Shown here piece after piece: positions 60,757 through 64,000 of a stretch of DNA of 64,000 nt; the first letter of the stretch is position 1; each line of letters begins with the position of its first letter. Position numbers and translations under genes: made by a program. This DNA is from Dendrophyllia cribrosa. Lineage: Eukaryota; Cnidaria; Anthozoa; Scleractinia; Dendrophylliidae. The notes below the pieces were generated by a model that worked only from the letters and a program-made list of their open reading frames with translations, did no database searches and had not been told where the DNA came from. The stretch lies in NCBI GenBank assembly GCA_024195265.1, contig JAJLRJ010000008.1, positions 24,851,932 to 24,915,931 of the forward strand, written 5' to 3'.

Positions 60757-61495
60757 GGGGTTCCCAATCTTGGAGCTCCTTTTCCTTTTGGACGCCCAAC
60801 TCTTGGTGCCCCCTTTCCTTTTGGACGTCCAACTCTGGGAGCACCTCTCCCGCTCCCTTTCCCAAATAAATTCTTAACCATGTCATGTCAAGTGCCAGTG
60901 GAACGCCAATGGATGCCAGCACAGTCCCCAACAATCCACCAGATTGTGTTTTGGTTGGTTTCACAACAACTTGTCCTCCTGATTGCAGGGCAGTTAAAAT
61001 ATCCTGTTTCTGTTTTGATGTCAACAAATGTTTATTGTCAGTCAGTTTCTGAATTTTATTTTGGGGAATGAGAAATCCACCCACTTGGCCCGCTCCCTGC
61101 AGTCGCGGTCGCTGCGCTCCCTTTCCACTGATTGCTTTCACAACTTGACTTGCTCCTTCACTCGCCAAACCAGCTAATGCTGACAGTCCAAGTGTCTTTC
61201 CCAAAGTAGGCACCAGTGTTCTGGCAAGAGGAACAATAGCAGAAAACAGACTTCCACCTTGTTTCGTCACTTTTCTAATTTGCGTTTTCGATATCTTTAT
61301 CTCAACTCCCTTTCCCAAAGCTGCGGCTTTGTCAGTTCTTTTAATTTGATTGGCTGTCAGCATCAGTTCATCACTTCCACTTGTTTGATTTCGTCCCAAT
61401 CTCAGGGTAACAGGAGTGTTTGTTCTGAATGCTCTTCCAAGCTTTTGTTTTTGCCCTTCAGACAAATTTATTTTATATGGGTGATATGTTGTCAT
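60612..61495 (-). pseudogene. pX-like core protein (A2), with 5-bp insertion
   Basis: ATG at 61493-61495 is kept after CATTAAAA. Near 60880 a duplicated ATGTC (5 bp) shifts the frame just before the tail. In the native frame the tail continues (to 60612) with repeated GRPKGKGAPRV units and a KKKSKKGKG patch, a strongly basic DNA-binding-like end. An insertion of about 23 bp near 61098 adds an Arg/Gln-rich stretch (QRPRLQ) without breaking the frame. A1 keeps the frame here but has lost start and tail. Confidence 0.7.
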
Positions 61496-61536
61496 TTTTA
61501 ATGATAACATATGTTTTCGCTCCGCTCCGCTCCGCT

Positions 61537-62823
61537 TTAGGCAATGACTAATTCATTTCCAATTTTATCAATCTTAGCTGTTTCCTCATAGAGAACCACT
61601 GCATGCACATTGAAGTTCGCAGTCGCATTAGCATTCAGCGTATATCGAAATATCAACTGCTTGGGGTCTCTTGTTGGTTTTTCAGCTTGGTAAGACAAGT
61701 CGAAATAAATGAGGCTATAAAGTGATTGAAAGTTAGCCAAATTCAACTGAGTCCCAGTGTTGAAGTCATTTTTCCTCATTGCATAAGCCATGACATCATT
61801 GAAGATTCTGACTTTTGATTCTGTGTCATAGTCAGTTTCAGGATAAAACACTCCATTTCCATACTCCAATCTGCAAGTTGACAAGGATGAGTTTGCATCT
61901 GCTGCATTCAGCTTGAAAGTATTCATCAAATATGGAGAGTCTTCTGCAGGGTCATCATTGGGTGGAGCTGTTCTTTTCAGCCAGACAAAAATATGCCTTA
62001 CATTATCAATGCTCGCTGAAATCTGGAAGAACCCTGATGATCGTGCAGGAGCTGATTGTTCATATGTCTCCCTCAGATACTTCCATTGCGATTCTTTCAG
62101 GAATGAACTCACAAATTTGTCATAAAGAGAATTTTTTGGCGTTAATCTTGGCACCCAAAGCAAAAATCTGTTGATAACAACTCTTCCAGGATCTGTACCA
62201 TTTGCCATATGAATTAATTCAGAATCCTGTTGAAGATTAATTTCAAATTGTAGTTGCATTGGGACCAATATCCTGTCTTCCAGTTCTTCGAAAAAGGAGA
62301 AACGATTCAGGGGAATAATCGTGTTGACATTTTTTGCCCCTCCAGTTCCATTGTTTCGAAGAGCTTGAGTTTGCAGTCGTCTCGCTTCAAATCCTGTGTT
62401 ATTCGCAGCTGTTGTTGCATTCACATCTAAATACCAGAAACTGTTCTTTGCTACTGATCTGCTGAAGTCATCTGAGTATTCCAACAGATTTTTAACAAAA
62501 GTAACTTTATGCAGATTGTCAGGTTCGTAAACAATCTTCCCTGCAGATCTGATGGTCATGTGTTTTATCAGGGAATGTGAGCCATTTATGACTGTTATCC
62601 TATCAGCAGCAGCATATCCAGCACCATCTGCTAATTTCTGGAGTTGAAATTGCACTTCAAAATAAGCGTTATGCCAGTCATAAAACGCCGATCTGTCATT
62701 GATGGTGAATTTATAACTATTTTTTCCTTGTGCTTGCCCATTTGCTGGGGCTCTGAGTACATCATCCAACTGGAATCTTACTAATTCATTTCTTTGGAGA
62801 TATTCATTCGATCGAAAAGCCAT
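61537..62823 (-). CDS. Major capsid protein, intact copy (A2)
   Basis: 428 aa, uninterrupted. Hexon-like double jelly-roll capsid protein by position and family resemblance. At the place of the A1 nonsense codon it has a Ser codon (FFQISAS). It ends NELVIA before a GCTCC repeat that A1 lacks. Best reference in the window for the element A capsid. Confidence 0.87.
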   Translation of the reverse strand: MAFRSNEYLQRNELVRFQLDDVLRAPANGQAQGKNSYKFTINDRSAFYDWHNAYFEVQFQLQKLADGAGYAAADRITVINGSHSLIKHMTIRSAGKIVYEPDNLHKVTFVKNLLEYSDDFSRSVAKNSFWYLDVNATTAANNTGFEARRLQTQALRNNGTGGAKNVNTIIPLNRFSFFEELEDRILVPMQLQFEINLQQDSELIHMANGTDPGRVVINRFLLWVPRLTPKNSLYDKFVSSFLKESQWKYLRETYEQSAPARSSGFFQISASIDNVRHIFVWLKRTAPPNDDPAEDSPYLMNTFKLNAADANSSLSTCRLEYGNGVFYPETDYDTESKVRIFNDVMAYAMRKNDFNTGTQLNLANFQSLYSLIYFDLSYQAEKPTRDPKQLIFRYTLNANATANFNVHAVVLYEETAKIDKIGNELVIA

Positions 62824-62837
62824 TTTGATAGATTATT

Positions 62838-63236
62838 TTAAATTCCTTGGCCACTGATCAGTCTATTCAGGATGTCATTTGCAGTTTCTCTCTGTGGTTG
62901 TTTCACAGGGAGCGAAGCCGAGAGTGATTGTGGTTTTCGTCCTCGTTTCGCACATGGTTTTCCAATCTTCATGTTTCCCAGTTTTTTCATAATCAAATCA
63001 CCTGATTTTTCAACTGCTGCTTTGCCAAGTTTTTCTCCAGCGTGAGAAATTCCTGCGTCCAATGCTTTTTTAGCAAATGGTTTCGCAACTTTCTTGAGAA
63101 TTCCTTTCATTGTTGGTGCTGCCATCTTTTTCAGTGGCTTGAAGATGGAATCAAAAATAATTCCTGTTCCTTTGTGCTTATAAACAAACTTCCCCAGTTT
63201 GGGATGGTAATAACGAGAAAATTCATATGCTTTCAT
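62838..63236 (-). CDS. Small basic virion-type protein (A2)
   Basis: 132 aa, the same as 27922-28320 in length and sequence features (RGRKP patch, amphipathic Lys-rich middle). Intact. Confidence 0.65.
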   Translation of the reverse strand: MKAYEFSRYYHPKLGKFVYKHKGTGIIFDSIFKPLKKMAAPTMKGILKKVAKPFAKKALDAGISHAGEKLGKAAVEKSGDLIMKKLGNMKIGKPCAKRGRKPQSLSASLPVKQPQRETANDILNRLISGQGI

Positions 63237-63237
63237 T

Positions 63238-63996
63238 TTATAGTCTTTTTTTTAATATCAACGTGAATGCTGTGTCTGCCCTATTCAGGTTAACAATTCT
63301 TCTTTTCCCGTCTGTGATATACATCCGAATTGAGCTGATCGTGTTTTTATTCACAGGGCAGAATGCTATTTTTCTGGGTTCGCGCTCAAAACTATATGAT
63401 GCCTGCAGAACAGATGTGGAAAAGGAATAGATGATGTCAGTCTCTTCCCCATCCACAAGTGAATCATTTGTCAAATCGCAATGAATGTTCAACATATCAG
63501 TATCTTGACTGAGATTTGGAACTTTGGGGCCAACATTAACTTTCTCCTTCAGAATCTTTTTATCAAACCCCACAAGATCCCCGAAATTCGATTGGGTGAA
63601 ATCCAGTTGATAATTTTCAGCCAGTGTTATTGTCACTCTGAAAGTTTCATTGCTGAAGGCCAGATTGATTGGAAAAACATCCTCTTTTCCAGCGACTTTC
63701 ACCACTGTTGCTTTTTGAATGAAATCATTTATCCCAGAATACTCCCAAACTCCAGCAGGAAAAGCAATATCGGAAAATGTTTTCCCACCATCAGAGGAAA
63801 ACCTGATCAGTTGATTTTCATATTGTGGATTTATGTTATACCACGTAAAACTCATATTGATGATTCGTTTCAACCCAACAACATATTGATCATTTGGGTC
63901 AAGAATAATTGGACGATTAAATTTTGTTGTGAAATTTTCAGGTTTGTTTTGTCTGTTCTTAACAGCGTAAGATGATAAAACAATTTCTCTTTCCAT
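63238..63996 (-). CDS. Penton-like minor capsid protein (A2)
   Basis: 252 aa from MEREIVLSSYAV, complete just inside the window edge. A few substitutions from A1 (for example VNVGPK for VNIGPK). Confirms the start at the TAAAATG context. Confidence 0.8.
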   Translation of the reverse strand: MEREIVLSSYAVKNRQNKPENFTTKFNRPIILDPNDQYVVGLKRIINMSFTWYNINPQYENQLIRFSSDGGKTFSDIAFPAGVWEYSGINDFIQKATVVKVAGKEDVFPINLAFSNETFRVTITLAENYQLDFTQSNFGDLVGFDKKILKEKVNVGPKVPNLSQDTDMLNIHCDLTNDSLVDGEETDIIYSFSTSVLQASYSFEREPRKIAFCPVNKNTISSIRMYITDGKRRIVNLNRADTAFTLILKKRL

Positions 63997-64000
63997 TTTA

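Larger units (their letters stand above)
59900..64000. mobile_element. Second copy of element A structural genes (A2), continuing beyond the window
   Basis: Nearly identical to 25023-29080 in the same orientation. It starts abruptly inside the PLA2 gene, so integrase and left end are missing. TCACTTGCC is common to the junction and to 25022-25030. Differences from A1 include small insertions at 60880, 61098 and 61525, and several substitutions. Confidence 0.92.

Noticed and set aside
60542..60870. C-terminal half of the 322-aa ORF in A2
   Set aside because: Reached only through the 5-bp insertion; the same frame in A1 is a shadow of protease and pX tail.

Overview
The window is animal genomic DNA carrying two nested Polinton/Maverick-type endogenous viruses (adintovirus-like) and part of a third. 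The host looks cnidarian, most likely a stony coral. The clue is a TKL-kinase gene fragment (3991-6415) with a coiled coil, a DYG in place of DFG, and a phase-0 intron; the surroundings are AT-rich non-coding DNA full of foldback elements and LINE debris. Assignment to a coral is from family knowledge, not a database search.

1-22466 is host: the kinase fragment, a broken THAP-like exon (10415-10657), LINE reverse-transcriptase remnants (16330-16865, 20030-20715), and several MITE/foldback elements, including a 394-bp near-perfect palindrome (17209-17602).

22467-59899 is element A, about 19.7 kb once its insert is removed. Its long inverted ends begin 5'-AG. Gene order: DD35E integrase with chromodomain, phospholipase A2 protein, small zinc ribbon, adenovirus-type protease, pX-like core protein, major capsid protein, basic protein, penton-like minor capsid, PPxY protein (all -); packaging ATPase, collagen/tail-fibre-like protein, two-helix membrane protein (+); an acidic gene split by element B; then PolB (-) and a group of small accessory genes. 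A 23-bp motif forms seven inverted pairs at both ends and beside PolB.

33845-51578 is element B, a different and more GC-rich Polinton of 17.7 kb inserted in the acidic gene of A. Each end is a 167-bp hairpin. It carries its own YqaJ exonuclease, VLTF3-like factor, membrane protein with PSAP/LYP motifs, penton, a large unknown protein, coiled-coil membrane protein, MCP, ATPase, a run of small membrane/proline-rich genes, integrase and PolB. Most of its genes have an AATAAA ... CATATATATAC cassette just before the ATG.

59900-64000 is a second copy of the A structural genes (A2), joined directly to the right end of A. It has intact MCP and penton genes and so helps read the lesions in the first copy. 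Both elements have damaged genes, so they look like fossil or near-fossil viruses. Each nonetheless encodes the logic of a virus: protein-primed replication, integration, capsid, packaging and entry functions.
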